From the NCBI GenBank assembly GCA_902491565.1, contig CABUIE010000006.1:1-64000 (forward strand): a stretch of 64,000 nucleotides of DNA, in the 5' to 3' direction. Positions 17,473-26,061 of this stretch are shown one piece after another (within the stretch, counting starts at the first letter, position 1; every line of letters begins with the position of its first letter). The notes below the pieces were generated by a model. The model was not told the DNA's origin. It made no database searches and saw only the letters and a list, made by a program, of their open reading frames with translations. Both the position numbers and the translations under genes were made by a program. Source of the stretch: an uncultured Collinsella sp. GTDB lineage: Bacteria; Actinomycetota; Coriobacteriia; Coriobacteriales; Coriobacteriaceae.

Positions 17473-17539
17473 AGTTGCGGTGGAATAGGGATTGTTTTGC
17501 GCCCGTCGGCCCCTATTCAGTCCCTATTTCACCGCAACT
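17473..17539. repeat. Inverted repeat with 19-nt arms
   Basis: Arms 17473-17491 and 17521-17539 contain GTTGCGGTGGAATAGGGA and its complement with one mismatch. It lies in the 258-base gap between the EIIA gene and the membrane-protein gene. No gene is seen in the gap. Confidence 0.65.
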
Positions 17540-17553
17540 TGGAGGAGGACAGA

Positions 17554-17586
17554 AAAAGCCCTGCCGCGGGTAGCGGCAGAGCTTTT
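17554..17586 (-). terminator. EIIA-Lac terminator
   Basis: AAAAGCCCTGCCGC pairs with GCGGCAGAGCTTTT; the minus strand then runs into a T tract. Confidence 0.8.
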
Positions 17587-17613
17587 GGAAGGGGACTTGG
17601 TTGTGAGGGCTCG

Positions 17614-17952
17614 TTAGGCGAGCTTGGCCTCGAGCTCGGCGATGCGCTTGTAGGCATCGATGGTAAAGCGGGCCTGCTTCTCCAGGATCATGGTGGTCAT
17701 GAGAGTATCCTGAGCATGGGCCATGATGAAGGTCATCTCCATCTCGCCGCCGCCGGCCTCCTGCGAAAGCAGCTTGGTCTGCGTGTCGTGGGCGCCGATA
17801 AGTGCATCGCTGGCATCCTTGTGCAGCTGCTCAGCCTTCTCAAAATCACCTTCGCGAGCAGCATCGAGCGCTGCAAGCAGATCAGTCTGGGCGTCGCCCG
17901 CGTATGCGACAATCTCGAATCCAACCATCGAGATTTCTTCTTTGGTTGCCAT
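17614..17952 (-). CDS. PTS lactose/cellobiose-family EIIA
   Basis: 112-aa soluble phosphocarrier that takes phosphate from HPr and passes it to an EIIB domain. The active-site His is in FIMAHAQDTLMT (about residues 75-86); the helical trimer fold is apparent from the Ala-rich helices. It is the only lactose-type EIIA in the window, while three lactose-type EIICB proteins (19529, 26062, 29446) lack one, so it probably serves all three. AAAGGA precedes the ATG. Its promoter region carries the same tandem motif as those permeases. Confidence 0.93.
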   Translation of the reverse strand: MATKEEISMVGFEIVAYAGDAQTDLLAALDAAREGDFEKAEQLHKDASDALIGAHDTQTKLLSQEAGGGEMEMTFIMAHAQDTLMTTMILEKQARFTIDAYKRIAELEAKLA

Positions 17953-18075
17953 ATTGCGTTCCTTTCACATATGAACCAACGGAGAGCATCGCGTCCGGGC
18001 ATACGCGCTGCGTTGTGTATGGCAGAAACAGTAACATTCAAACAAAAAAGAACAGCGCAAAACGTACTTTTGAGC

Positions 18076-18106
18076 TATGAACGGTCACTTTTCGCCCGTG
18101 AACGGT
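18076..18106 (-). promoter_or_regulatory. Tandem ACCGTTYACC motif upstream of the EIIA gene
   Basis: Minus strand: ACCGTTCACG (18106 to 18097) then ACCGTTCATA (18085 to 18076), spacing 21, orientation matching the EIIA gene. Confidence 0.62.
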
Positions 18107-18166
18107 TTTTAAACCAATCTGGACAATATCGAACACAATTAGCGGCAACCCAAACAGGGCCGCACC

Positions 18167-19171
18167 CTAACGCAAATCGCGCACCGTATCGCCCTCTACG
18201 AGCACACCGGGAATCAGCATGTGCTCCACGCCAGACGCGCCCCCATCGGCGCCGGCAATCTTGTCGACCGCCCACATGCCGACGCGCTTGTTGTCAAAGC
18301 GCACCGTAGTCAGGCGACAATCGGGCACGATGTCGCCCAGACTGTCATCAACACCCACCACGCTCACGTCCTGGGGCACGCACTTCCCGCGCGACTCGAG
18401 CCCACGGATGCAGCCATATGCCATGGCATCGTTGGAGGCATAAATGGCCGTGCAGGTCGGATCATCCGCAAGCACCTGGCCGGCAGCATATCCACTCTGC
18501 GCCGTCCAGTCGCCGCGCACGAGCTGCGGTGGCTCAATGCCATGCGCACGCAATGTCTCGCGCCAGCCTTCCTCGCGCCGCATGCCCGAAAGCGAGCGCT
18601 CGGGGCACGAGATAAAGTGCACGGTTTTGTGCCCCTGCTCCAGCAAGTACTCGACCACCTGGCGCGAGCAATCGAACTGGTCGTTATCGACCGTTGAACA
18701 GAGCGGGTGCTCCAACATCGTAACGAGCACCGTCTGCATGCCGGACAGCGGCTCAAAGGTGCCAAAGTCCGCCGGCATGCGATTCATGATCACGACCATG
18801 CCATCCACCGGCAGTGCGCTCATACGCGACGATGCGCTCTCGAGGGTATACGGATGCCCGTCTACCTTAGTGAGGGTGATGGCATAGCCATGTTTGTCGG
18901 CCGCGGCGGCAAAGCCCTCCATACGATCGAGGTTGCCGGTACCGGTAATGTTGAACATGGCGACGCCGACGGTCTTAAACTTGCCACGGCGCAGCGATCG
19001 ACCGGCAAAATTAGGGCGATACCCCAGCTCGCGCATGGCGGCACGCACGCGTTCCTTGGTCTCGGGGCGCACGCTGGGCGAATCGTGCACCGTACGCGAG
19101 ACTGTCTGCTCCGAGACGCCCGCGAGGCGCGCTACGTCTTTGACGGATACCGATTTTTTAACAGCGGCCAT
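18167..19171 (-). CDS. LacI-family regulator 2
   Basis: 334 aa. The helix-turn-helix VKDVARLAGVSEQTVSRTVH is followed by the hinge (RPNFAGRSLRRGKFKTVGV) and a sensor domain with DGMVVIMNR and VVGVDDSLG. It is divergent from the EIICB-lacG module at 19529-22801 and presumably controls it. CG-centred 14-mers of the form TGTTAACGTTGCCA lie at 19187, 19332 and 19452, one of them in front of its own gene. RBS weak. Confidence 0.92.
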   Translation of the reverse strand: MAAVKKSVSVKDVARLAGVSEQTVSRTVHDSPSVRPETKERVRAAMRELGYRPNFAGRSLRRGKFKTVGVAMFNITGTGNLDRMEGFAAAADKHGYAITLTKVDGHPYTLESASSRMSALPVDGMVVIMNRMPADFGTFEPLSGMQTVLVTMLEHPLCSTVDNDQFDCSRQVVEYLLEQGHKTVHFISCPERSLSGMRREEGWRETLRAHGIEPPQLVRGDWTAQSGYAAGQVLADDPTCTAIYASNDAMAYGCIRGLESRGKCVPQDVSVVGVDDSLGDIVPDCRLTTVRFDNKRVGMWAVDKIAGADGGASGVEHMLIPGVLVEGDTVRDLR

Positions 19172-19186
19172 AGGTCGATCTTTCTA

Positions 19187-19200
19187 TGTCAACGATGCCA
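19187..19200 (+). promoter_or_regulatory. LacI-2 operator candidate, site 1
   Basis: TGTCAACGATGCCA, 16 bases before the LacI-2 start codon. Confidence 0.65.
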
Positions 19201-19262
19201 TTGGTGGCACTTTGCGCATTCAAATGAAACGCCTTCAAGTATATCCAACGCCTCCCCCACCA

Positions 19263-19293
19263 TACGCTCACCACCCAAAACCTACCGTTCACC
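19263..19293 (+). promoter_or_regulatory. Tandem ACCGTTYACC motif upstream of PTS module 1
   Basis: TACGCTCACC (19263-19272) and ACCGTTCACC (19284-19293), spacing 21, same direction as the permease gene. Confidence 0.6.
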
Positions 19294-19331
19294 GACATTT
19301 TTGCTTCCCCGAACGGCTTTTGTCGCCCAAA

Positions 19332-19345
19332 TGTTAACGTTGCCA
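19332..19345 (+). promoter_or_regulatory. LacI-2 operator candidate, site 2
   Basis: TGTTAACGTTGCCA, between LacI-2 and the permease gene. Confidence 0.7.
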
Positions 19346-19451
19346 TTGTGCAAACACAGAGCCACCGGGCGGCTCAAACGTTTACGCGTAAGGAATCGAC
19401 GGTTCGCAGGCACAGGAACCACCGGTTCGCGTCTTTTTTTGTGTCACAAAA

Positions 19452-19465
19452 TGGCAACGTCAACA
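19452..19465 (-). promoter_or_regulatory. LacI-2 operator candidate, site 3
   Basis: TGGCAACGTCAACA on the plus strand; its complement TGTTGACGTTGCCA matches site 2 at 13 of 14 positions. It lies 64 bases before the permease start. Confidence 0.7.
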
Positions 19466-19528
19466 TTTTGGCAATCGAACGTCAAAAGCTACTATCGTTG
19501 CTAACCCACCGACTCTTAGGAGCATTGC

Positions 19529-21295
19529 ATGGAGCAACTCATCGCCACTATCGAAAAGGGCCAGCCCTTTTTCAACGCGATCGCCCGCAACAAGTACCTC
19601 AAGGCGATCCGCGACGGCTTTATCTCCGTCATCCCCATCATCATCTTCTCGTCCATCTTCTGCTTGGTAGCCTCGGTACCCAACATCTGGGGTTTCTACT
19701 GGCCCGATGACATCAACAACGCCCTGTGGAAGTGCTACAACTACTCCATGGGCATCCTGGCCATCGCCTGCGCCGCTACCACGGCCAAGCACTTCGCCGA
19801 CGCTCAGAACCGCGACCTGCCCAAGAACAACCAGATCAACTTCATCTCGTGCATGTGCGCGGCCATCATCGGCTTCTTGCTCCTTTCGAGCGACACCATC
19901 GCCACGGACGCCGCCAGCGGCTTCAACACCACCTACCTTGGTTCCAAGGGCCTGCTGACCGCCTTCATCGCTGCGTTTGTGACCGGTATCATCTACAAGT
20001 TCTTCATCAAGCGCAACATCACCGTCAAGATGCCCGAGCAGGTTCCGCCCAACATCTCGCAGACCTTCAAGGACATCATCCCCTTCTCCGTCTGCATCAC
20101 CGTCTTTTGGGTTTTTGACATCGTCTTCCGCGCTGCTTTTGGCTTCTGCTTTGCCCAGGGCGTCATCCAGGTGTTCCAGCCCCTGTTCACCGCTGCCGAC
20201 GGCTATATCGGCCTCGCTGTGATTTACGGCGCCATGAGCCTGTTCTGGTTCGTGGGCGTCCACGGCCCCTCGATCGTCGAGCCCGCCATCGCCGCCGCCC
20301 TCGTTGCCAACATGACCGACAACCTGGCTGCGTTCCAGGCTGGCCAGCACGCTTCCGCTGTCCTGACCCAGGGTGCCCAGTACTTCGTCGTCTGCATGGG
20401 CGGCACCGGCGCCACGCTCGTCCTGGTCTTTATGTTCTGCTTCCTGGCCAAGTCCCAGGAGATGCGCGCCGTCGGTAAGGCCGCTATCGTTCCCGTGTGC
20501 TTTGCCGTCAACGAGCCGCTGCTGTTCGCCGCACCCATCGTGCTCAACCCCGTCTTCTTTGTCCCGTTTGTCTTTGCCCCGATCGCCAACATCTGGATCC
20601 TCAAGATCTTTATCGACTTCTTGGGCATGAACGGCTTTATGTACACCCTGCCCTGGACTGTCCCCGGCCCCATCGGCACCATCATGGGCCTGGGCTTCCA
20701 GCCGCTCGCCTTTGTGATGCTCGCCCTTATCCTGGTCGTCGACTTCGTTCTGTACTACCCGTTCTTCCGTGCCTACGACGCCCAGAAGTGCGCCGAGGAG
20801 GCCGAGATTTCCCAAGAGGAGCTCGCCGCCAAGAACGCCGAGAAGGCCGCCAAGCTCAGCGATGCCTTCCAGGGCAAGGCTGACGCCAAGAGCGTTGCCG
20901 CCGGCGCTGCTGCCGAGGCCGTGAAGGCCGACGCCCCCGCCGCTGTCGCCACTGAGGCAACGACCGCCAGCGACCTCAACGGCAAGCGCGTACTCGTGCT
21001 CTGCCAGGGTGGCGGAACCTCGGGCCTGCTCGCCAACGCGCTGGCCAAGGCCGCCAAGGAGCGCGGCATCAATCTTGAGACCGCTGCCGAGGCATATGGT
21101 AACCACGTCGACATGCTCCCCGACTTTGACCTGGTCGTCCTGGCCCCGCAGGCTGCCAGCTACTTGGCCGACCTGCAGAAGGACTGCGAGCGCGTGGGCA
21201 ACAAGTGCGTCGCCTGTCGCGGTAAGCAGTACATCGAGCTCTCCCAGAACGGCGATAAGTCTCTCGCCTTCGTAAGCGAGCAACTCTCGAAGTAA
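19529..21295 (+). CDS. lacE: PTS lactose-family EIICB, module 1
   Basis: 588-aa membrane permease that imports and phosphorylates a beta-galactoside, probably lactose. The EIIC part (about 1-430) has the LacE/CelB-type start EKGQPFFNAIARNKYLKAIR and about eight to ten hydrophobic segments, with the conserved VHGPSIVEP and FAVNEPLLF stretches. An Ala/Glu-rich linker (about 430-485) leads to EIIB (about 490-588), whose phospho-Cys is in VLVLCQGGGTSG. No EIIA is attached. TTAGGAG precedes the ATG. Followed by lacG after a 66-base gap containing a hairpin. Confidence 0.93.
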   Translation: MEQLIATIEKGQPFFNAIARNKYLKAIRDGFISVIPIIIFSSIFCLVASVPNIWGFYWPDDINNALWKCYNYSMGILAIACAATTAKHFADAQNRDLPKNNQINFISCMCAAIIGFLLLSSDTIATDAASGFNTTYLGSKGLLTAFIAAFVTGIIYKFFIKRNITVKMPEQVPPNISQTFKDIIPFSVCITVFWVFDIVFRAAFGFCFAQGVIQVFQPLFTAADGYIGLAVIYGAMSLFWFVGVHGPSIVEPAIAAALVANMTDNLAAFQAGQHASAVLTQGAQYFVVCMGGTGATLVLVFMFCFLAKSQEMRAVGKAAIVPVCFAVNEPLLFAAPIVLNPVFFVPFVFAPIANIWILKIFIDFLGMNGFMYTLPWTVPGPIGTIMGLGFQPLAFVMLALILVVDFVLYYPFFRAYDAQKCAEEAEISQEELAAKNAEKAAKLSDAFQGKADAKSVAAGAAAEAVKADAPAAVATEATTASDLNGKRVLVLCQGGGTSGLLANALAKAAKERGINLETAAEAYGNHVDMLPDFDLVVLAPQAASYLADLQKDCERVGNKCVACRGKQYIELSQNGDKSLAFVSEQLSK

Positions 21296-21304
21296 GTAAC
21301 GCCC

Positions 21305-21339
21305 AAGGCCAGCCGACCATCCACAGCCGGCTGGCCCTT
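21305..21339 (+). other. Intercistronic hairpin between EIICB 1 and lacG 1
   Basis: AAGGCCAGCCG pairs with CGGCTGGCCCTT. No strong T tract follows, so read-through to lacG is expected. Similar hairpins sit between the two genes of the other two modules. Confidence 0.65.
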
Positions 21340-21361
21340 CGATTTAGACGATTGGATCATC

Positions 21362-22801
21362 ATGTCCGTTAACCCCGCTAGCGTCACCAACCCGCCTGCG
21401 CAGTTTCCCGAGGGCTTTGTCTTTGGCGGCGCCACTGCTGCTTACCAGGTAGAGGGCGAGACCCGCACCCACGGTAAGGGCAAAGTCGCCTGGGATGACT
21501 TCTTGGAGGCCCAGGGGCGCTTTTCCCCCGATCCCGCTTCGGACTTCTACAACCAGTACCCCGTCGATCTGGAGCTGTGCGAGGAGTTCGGCATCAACGG
21601 CATTCGCCTCTCCATTGCCTGGAGCCGCATCTTCCCCAACGGCACCGGCGAGATCAATCCCGAGGGCGTGCAGTTCTACCACGATCTCTTCGCCGAGTGC
21701 CACAAGCACCACGTTGAGCCGTTCGTCACGCTACATCACTTTGACACGCCGCTTGCCCTCTTTGAGAAGGGCGACTTCCTCAACCGCGAGACCATCGATG
21801 CTTTTGTGGACTTTGCCACCTTCTGCTTTAAGGAGTACGCCGACCAGGTGACCTATTGGTTCACCTTTAACGAGATCTGGGCCGACGCCTCCAACACCTA
21901 CATCGAGGGCACCTTCCCCGGTGGCGTCAAGGCGCATCTGGCCGAGGCTTTCCAGTGCGAGCACAACATGATGCTCGCCCACGCCAAGGCCGTGCTGGCC
22001 TTCCACAACGGCGGCTTTAAGGGCAAGATCGGCGTCATCCAGTCGCTGGAGTTTAAGTATCCGCTCAACGAGAACGACCCCGCCGACATCAAAGCCGCCA
22101 ACAACGAGCACGTGCTGCAGAACCAGTTCTTGCTCGACGCCACCTTCCGCGGCGACTACGCGCCCGACACCCTCGAGTGCGCCAACCGCTTGGCTGCCGT
22201 CTCGGGCGGCACCATCGAGATCCTAGACGAGGATCTGGAAATCATGCGCGAGGCCGCGCTCTACAACGACTACCTGGGCGTTAACAACTACCAGTGCCGC
22301 TTCTTGAAGGCCTACGATGGCGAGAACGACCTGCACCACAACGGTACGGGCGAGAAGGGCACTGGCCGCTGGCGCGTTAAGGGCATTGGCGAGCATGTGA
22401 ACAAGCCCGGCGTCCCCACCACCGACTGGGACTGGATCATCTATCCCGAGGGCCTGTTCGATCTGCTCGTCTACATTAAGCAGCGCTACCCCAACTACAA
22501 GCAGATCTTCATCACCGAGAACGGCATGGGCTACAAGGACCCCTACAAGGACGGTTTTGTGGACGATCAGCCGCGCATCGACTACATCGAGCAGCACCTA
22601 CGCTGGTTGCTCAAGGCCATGGAGGTGGGCGTCAACGTGGGCGGCTACTTCCTGTGGAGCCTGCAGGATCAGTTCTCCTGGACCAATGGCTACAACAAGC
22701 GTTACGGCTTCTTCTACGTTGACTTTGAAACCCAGAAGCGAACGCCCAAGGCAAGCGCATACTGGTATAAGCACGTGGCGCAGACCCGTCGTCTGGACTA
22801 G
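21362..22801 (+). CDS. lacG: 6-phospho-beta-galactosidase (GH1), module 1
   Basis: Hydrolyses lactose-6-phosphate to glucose and galactose-6-phosphate in the cytosol. 479 aa, normal for GH1. It shows FGGATAAYQVEGE near the N terminus, TLHHFDTP, the acid/base Glu in TYWFTFNEI (about residue 165), the nucleophile Glu in FITENGMGY (about 385), and WSLQDQFSWTNGYNKRYG, whose C-terminal Ser/Lys/Tyr region binds the 6-phosphate. It is strongly similar to the module 3 enzyme at 31300. RBS weak (GGATCATC). Confidence 0.93.
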   Translation: MSVNPASVTNPPAQFPEGFVFGGATAAYQVEGETRTHGKGKVAWDDFLEAQGRFSPDPASDFYNQYPVDLELCEEFGINGIRLSIAWSRIFPNGTGEINPEGVQFYHDLFAECHKHHVEPFVTLHHFDTPLALFEKGDFLNRETIDAFVDFATFCFKEYADQVTYWFTFNEIWADASNTYIEGTFPGGVKAHLAEAFQCEHNMMLAHAKAVLAFHNGGFKGKIGVIQSLEFKYPLNENDPADIKAANNEHVLQNQFLLDATFRGDYAPDTLECANRLAAVSGGTIEILDEDLEIMREAALYNDYLGVNNYQCRFLKAYDGENDLHHNGTGEKGTGRWRVKGIGEHVNKPGVPTTDWDWIIYPEGLFDLLVYIKQRYPNYKQIFITENGMGYKDPYKDGFVDDQPRIDYIEQHLRWLLKAMEVGVNVGGYFLWSLQDQFSWTNGYNKRYGFFYVDFETQKRTPKASAYWYKHVAQTRRLD

Positions 22802-22846
22802 CGGCTGGCGGGGTCGCCTGCCCACATAACCTGTCCCCATTTCTCA

Positions 22847-22891
22847 GCCGGGGGCGGCACGTCACACGGCGCGCCGCCCCCCGGCCTTTTT
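22847..22891 (+). terminator. Terminator after lacG 1
   Basis: GCCGGGGGCGGC pairs with GCCGCCCCCCGGC, followed by a T5 tract. Confidence 0.88.
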
Positions 22892-22911
22892 GTGCAGGTC
22901 GGAAGCCGTTT

Positions 22912-22968
22912 GTCTCAATCTGTAACATCTAGCTGAGTTTTTTGGTCCTAGCTGTTACAGATTGAGAC
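22912..22968. repeat. Palindromic repeat family, copy 1 (form A)
   Basis: Arms GTCTCAATCTGTAACATCTAG and the near-perfect complement CTAGCTGTTACAGATTGAGAC enclose a centre with GAGTTTTTT. It lies between convergent lacG 1 and LacI-3. Confidence 0.85.
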
Positions 22969-22997
22969 GAACAGGATTGCTCTTTCCGAAGAATCTA

Positions 22998-23050
22998 AAT
23001 CTGTAACACGTAGCCCGCTTTTGACCGTCTACCTGTTACAAATCGAGACA
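22998..23050. repeat. Palindromic repeat family, copy 2 (form B)
   Basis: The outer arms of form A are shared (AATCTGTAAC / GTTACAAATCGAGAC) but the centre is GCCCGCTTTTGACCGTC. Confidence 0.8.
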
Positions 23051-23063
23051 AACGGAGTAGGAC

Positions 23064-24092
23064 CTAACCCCGTATGTCCCTAACAGTCGAGCGTTCGACC
23101 AGCGTGCTCGGCACATGAATCGCCTCGATAGACGAGCTCTCTCCAATCGCCGCCTCAAACGCAAGCTTACCGACACCGCGCAAATCAAATCGCAGCGTCG
23201 TCAGCCGATTGTGAGGAACAAGTCCCTCGAGTGCGTCGTCGATACCAACCACGCTCACGTCGTCGGGCACGGACAGGCCCGCGTTCTCGAGCGCGGCGAT
23301 AACGCCCAGCGCCATCTGGTCATTTGCCGCAAGCACGGCAGTCGGCGCCTGCGACCCGCCGGCAAGCACCTCGGCCGCAATCCGCTCGCCCATGGCGTAC
23401 CCACTGTCCGCACTCCAATCGCCACGCAGCATCGGAGCGGCATCGACATGAGCACGACCCAGCGTATCGCGCCAACCGGCCTCACGAAAACGCGAGGAAA
23501 TCGAGTTTTCCGGACCCGCCACAAACCGCATATTCGAGTGACCATGTTCCAGCAGATAATTGGTCAACAGCTCGCACGAACCATACTGGTCGGAGTCGAT
23601 CGTCGTGCAGCGCGGATGCGCATACATGGACAGGATGACCGTTCGCACTCCCGGCTGGGGAACAAACTCCTCAAAATCGGGAGCCATGCGGTTCATGTTG
23701 AGAATCATGCCGTCGACGGGTCGCTCGACCATGCGGCGCGAGGCATCGGCAAGTGTATAGGGCTTGTCGCCGCCCATCTCGATCATAGTGACGGCAAAAT
23801 CGTGCTCGCGCGCCGCTTGCATGATACCCTCGAGCGTCGCCAGGTTACCGACACGTGTGATGTTGTACATGCACAGGCCAATAGAACGATACGACCCGCC
23901 GCGCAACGCCGCTCCAGCAAAATTGGGACGAAAGCCCAGCTCTTCCATGGCGGCCAGCACACGCTTGCGCGTCTTTTCCGTCACGTTGGGCATACCGTTG
24001 ACCACGCGAGACACAGTCTGGCGGCTCACGCCAGCGAGCGCCGCAACCTCTGCCGCGCTCGCCGAATGACCATTCCTTGTCTGCTGAGCCAT
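23064..24092 (-). CDS. LacI-family regulator 3
   Basis: 342 aa from ATG 24092 (MAQQTRNG); the frame is open 19 codons further and the RBS does not settle the start. The helix-turn-helix is AAEVAALAGVSRQTVSRVVN, then the hinge RPNFAGAALRGGSYRSIGL, then a sensor domain with DGMILNMNR and VVGIDDALEG. It is closest in its DNA-binding helix to LacI-1, and its operators (TGTTAACGTGCTCA) differ from those of LacI-1 at one base. It is divergent from the GH1-EIICB module at 24437-27822. Confidence 0.92.
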   Translation of the reverse strand: MAQQTRNGHSASAAEVAALAGVSRQTVSRVVNGMPNVTEKTRKRVLAAMEELGFRPNFAGAALRGGSYRSIGLCMYNITRVGNLATLEGIMQAAREHDFAVTMIEMGGDKPYTLADASRRMVERPVDGMILNMNRMAPDFEEFVPQPGVRTVILSMYAHPRCTTIDSDQYGSCELLTNYLLEHGHSNMRFVAGPENSISSRFREAGWRDTLGRAHVDAAPMLRGDWSADSGYAMGERIAAEVLAGGSQAPTAVLAANDQMALGVIAALENAGLSVPDDVSVVGIDDALEGLVPHNRLTTLRFDLRGVGKLAFEAAIGESSSIEAIHVPSTLVERSTVRDIRG

Positions 24093-24153
24093 GCCTTCCA
24101 CGCTAACCTGCTTCCCAACTATTCCCCGCGCCCATGGCGCATCGTACATACAT

Positions 24154-24167
24154 CGATAACGTGCTCA
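24154..24167 (+). promoter_or_regulatory. LacI-3 operator candidate, site 1
   Basis: CGATAACGTGCTCA, 62 bases upstream of the LacI-3 start; probably autoregulatory. Confidence 0.6.
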
Positions 24168-24214
24168 TGATACCCGAGCCATATACCACAACATGAAAAC
24201 TTCTGTCAATCAAA

Positions 24215-24245
24215 ACCGCTTACCGAACAAATACAACCGTTCGCG
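24215..24245 (+). promoter_or_regulatory. Tandem ACCGTTYACC motif upstream of module 2
   Basis: ACCGCTTACC (24215-24224) and ACCGTTCGCG (24236-24245), spacing 21. A -10-like TATACA follows at 24269-24274, so the second half abuts the expected -35 position, as for class II activators. Confidence 0.65.
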
Positions 24246-24285
24246 GCTGTTTGAAGTTGTTTTGTTTCTATACATCCCAGCCGGA

Positions 24286-24321
24286 TGTTAACGTGCTCAT
24301 TGTCAAATGTTCACGTGCTCA
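24286..24321 (+). promoter_or_regulatory. LacI-3 operator candidates, sites 2 and 3
   Basis: TGTTAACGTGCTCA (24286-24299) and TGTTCACGTGCTCA (24308-24321), 22 bases apart and just downstream of the presumed transcription start, a blocking position. Confidence 0.75.
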
Positions 24322-24436
24322 TTTTGGTTCTAATCATTTTAAGATAGTGTTTATCGGGCTTTTTCACCGCTGAACGCTAACCAGGGAGCCTCCTGAGCGC
24401 AAACGCACAATATCGAACAGCAAGACGAGAGGGTGT

Positions 24437-25885
24437 ATGCATATGTCTTTGCTAAACCGCGTACAGCAGCTGCCGAAGGGCTTTGTTTGGGGCGCCGCAA
24501 CCGCCGCGTACCAAACGGAAGGTTCCACGAAGGTGGCAGGCAAGGGTAAGACCATGTGGGACGATTACCTTGTCGCCCAGGGTCGCTTTTTGCCCGACCC
24601 GGCCAGTGATTTCTACAACCGCTACGAGGAGGATATCCGCCTTTCTGCCGAGCATGGACTCAACGCCATTCGTGTGTCCATCGCCTGGACCCGCATCTTC
24701 CCCAACGGCGACGATGCCGAGCCCCTCGCCGAGGGCGTTAAGCACTACCACGAGCTGTTCGCCTGCTGCAAAAAGTATGGCGTCGAGCCCTATGTGTCCC
24801 TGCATCACTTTGACTCCCCCGCCGTCCTGTTCAACCAGGGCGACTGGCTCAACCGCAAGACCGTCGACGCCTATGTGCGCTATGCCGAGTTCTGCTTCCG
24901 CGAGTTCCGCGAGGTCAAGAATTGGTTCACCATCAACGAGCTCATCAGCCTCTCGCACTCCCAATACATCCAAGGCAACTTCCCGCCCAACCATCACTTT
25001 GATGTGACGAGCGGCATCCAGAGCCAGCACAACGAGCTCGTTGCCCACGCCCGCGCCGTCAACCTGTATAAGGATCTTGACGAGACCGAGCACCTGGGCG
25101 GACGCATTGGCATGGTCAACGTCCTGACGCCGGCATATCCTGCCACAGACTCGCCCGCCGACCAGCACGCCGCTGACCTGTACAACGCCTTCTACACCGA
25201 CTTCATCATGGACGGCGCCTTCCTGGGTCACTACTCCGCGCGCACCCTCTCACTCATCAACGAGATTCTGCGTGCCAACAACGCCACACTTACGGTTGAG
25301 GACAGCGACATGGAGGAGCTCGCCAAGGCGGCGCCCCGCAACGATATGTTCGGCCTCAACTACTATCAGTCGGCGTTTATCGCCGCCTACGATGGCGAGT
25401 CAACCAACAGCTTTAACGGCACCGGAGACAAGGGCACCTCGTGCTTTAAGTTTAAGGGCGTCGGGCAGCAGGTCGATATGCCGGGTATCCCCACCACCGA
25501 CTGGGATTGGCTCATCTACCCGCAAGGCCTCTACGACACGCTCAAGCACATCAGCGCCACCTATCCCAACCTCCCCGTCATCTATATCACCGAAAACGGC
25601 CTGGGCCACAAGGACCCCGAGCCCGACGCAAACGGCATCGTCGCCGATCCCGAGCGCATCGACTTTGTCGACCAGCACATGGAGAAGGTGCTCCAGGCGC
25701 GCGCCGAGGGCGTCGACGTCCAGGGCTACTTTATCTGGAGCCTGCAGGACCAGTTCTCGTGGGCCAATGGCTATAACAAGCGCTACGGCCTGTTCTACAT
25801 CGACTTCGACACGCAAAAACGCTACATCAAGCAGTCGGCACTCTGGTACAAGGAGCTCGCCGACACTATGGCGGACGCGCAGTAG
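24437..25885 (+). CDS. GH1 6-phospho-beta-glycosidase, module 2
   Basis: 482 aa cytosolic hydrolase of a phosphorylated disaccharide. It has the GH1 start FVWGAATAAYQTEG, SLHHFDSP, the acid/base Glu in NWFTINELI (about residue 162), the nucleophile Glu in IYITENGLG (about 390) and WSLQDQFSWANGYNKRYG. It is of the 6-phospho-beta-galactosidase type but clearly diverged from the module 1 and 3 enzymes, so another substrate (phospho-beta-glucoside or a different galactoside) is possible. Here the hydrolase precedes its permease. ATG 24443 is an alternative start. Confidence 0.9.
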   Translation: MHMSLLNRVQQLPKGFVWGAATAAYQTEGSTKVAGKGKTMWDDYLVAQGRFLPDPASDFYNRYEEDIRLSAEHGLNAIRVSIAWTRIFPNGDDAEPLAEGVKHYHELFACCKKYGVEPYVSLHHFDSPAVLFNQGDWLNRKTVDAYVRYAEFCFREFREVKNWFTINELISLSHSQYIQGNFPPNHHFDVTSGIQSQHNELVAHARAVNLYKDLDETEHLGGRIGMVNVLTPAYPATDSPADQHAADLYNAFYTDFIMDGAFLGHYSARTLSLINEILRANNATLTVEDSDMEELAKAAPRNDMFGLNYYQSAFIAAYDGESTNSFNGTGDKGTSCFKFKGVGQQVDMPGIPTTDWDWLIYPQGLYDTLKHISATYPNLPVIYITENGLGHKDPEPDANGIVADPERIDFVDQHMEKVLQARAEGVDVQGYFIWSLQDQFSWANGYNKRYGLFYIDFDTQKRYIKQSALWYKELADTMADAQ

Positions 25886-25911
25886 CGCATCGCCTCGCTT
25901 TCCCCCGAGAA

Positions 25912-25948
25912 GGGAGCGGCCCTATGCGATACAAACCCAGCCGCTCCC
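25912..25948 (+). other. Intercistronic hairpin between GH1 2 and EIICB 2
   Basis: GGGAGCGG pairs with CCGCTCCC, with a 21-base loop, in the 176-base gap between the two genes. Confidence 0.55.
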
Positions 25949-26061
25949 CTCTCTCCCCCTGGGACCGACCCCGCCTGCACCCGGGCTTTTAGCAAGCGGG
26001 AGACCATATAGGTTTTCAACGTCCATGCCATTAAGATTTCATGCAAAGAGGAGCGTGAACT

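Noticed and set aside
19460..21283. 607-codon minus-strand open frame over EIICB 1
   Set aside because: Its product is dominated by Gly, Asp, Glu and Val runs and is the complement of a well-recognised PTS permease.
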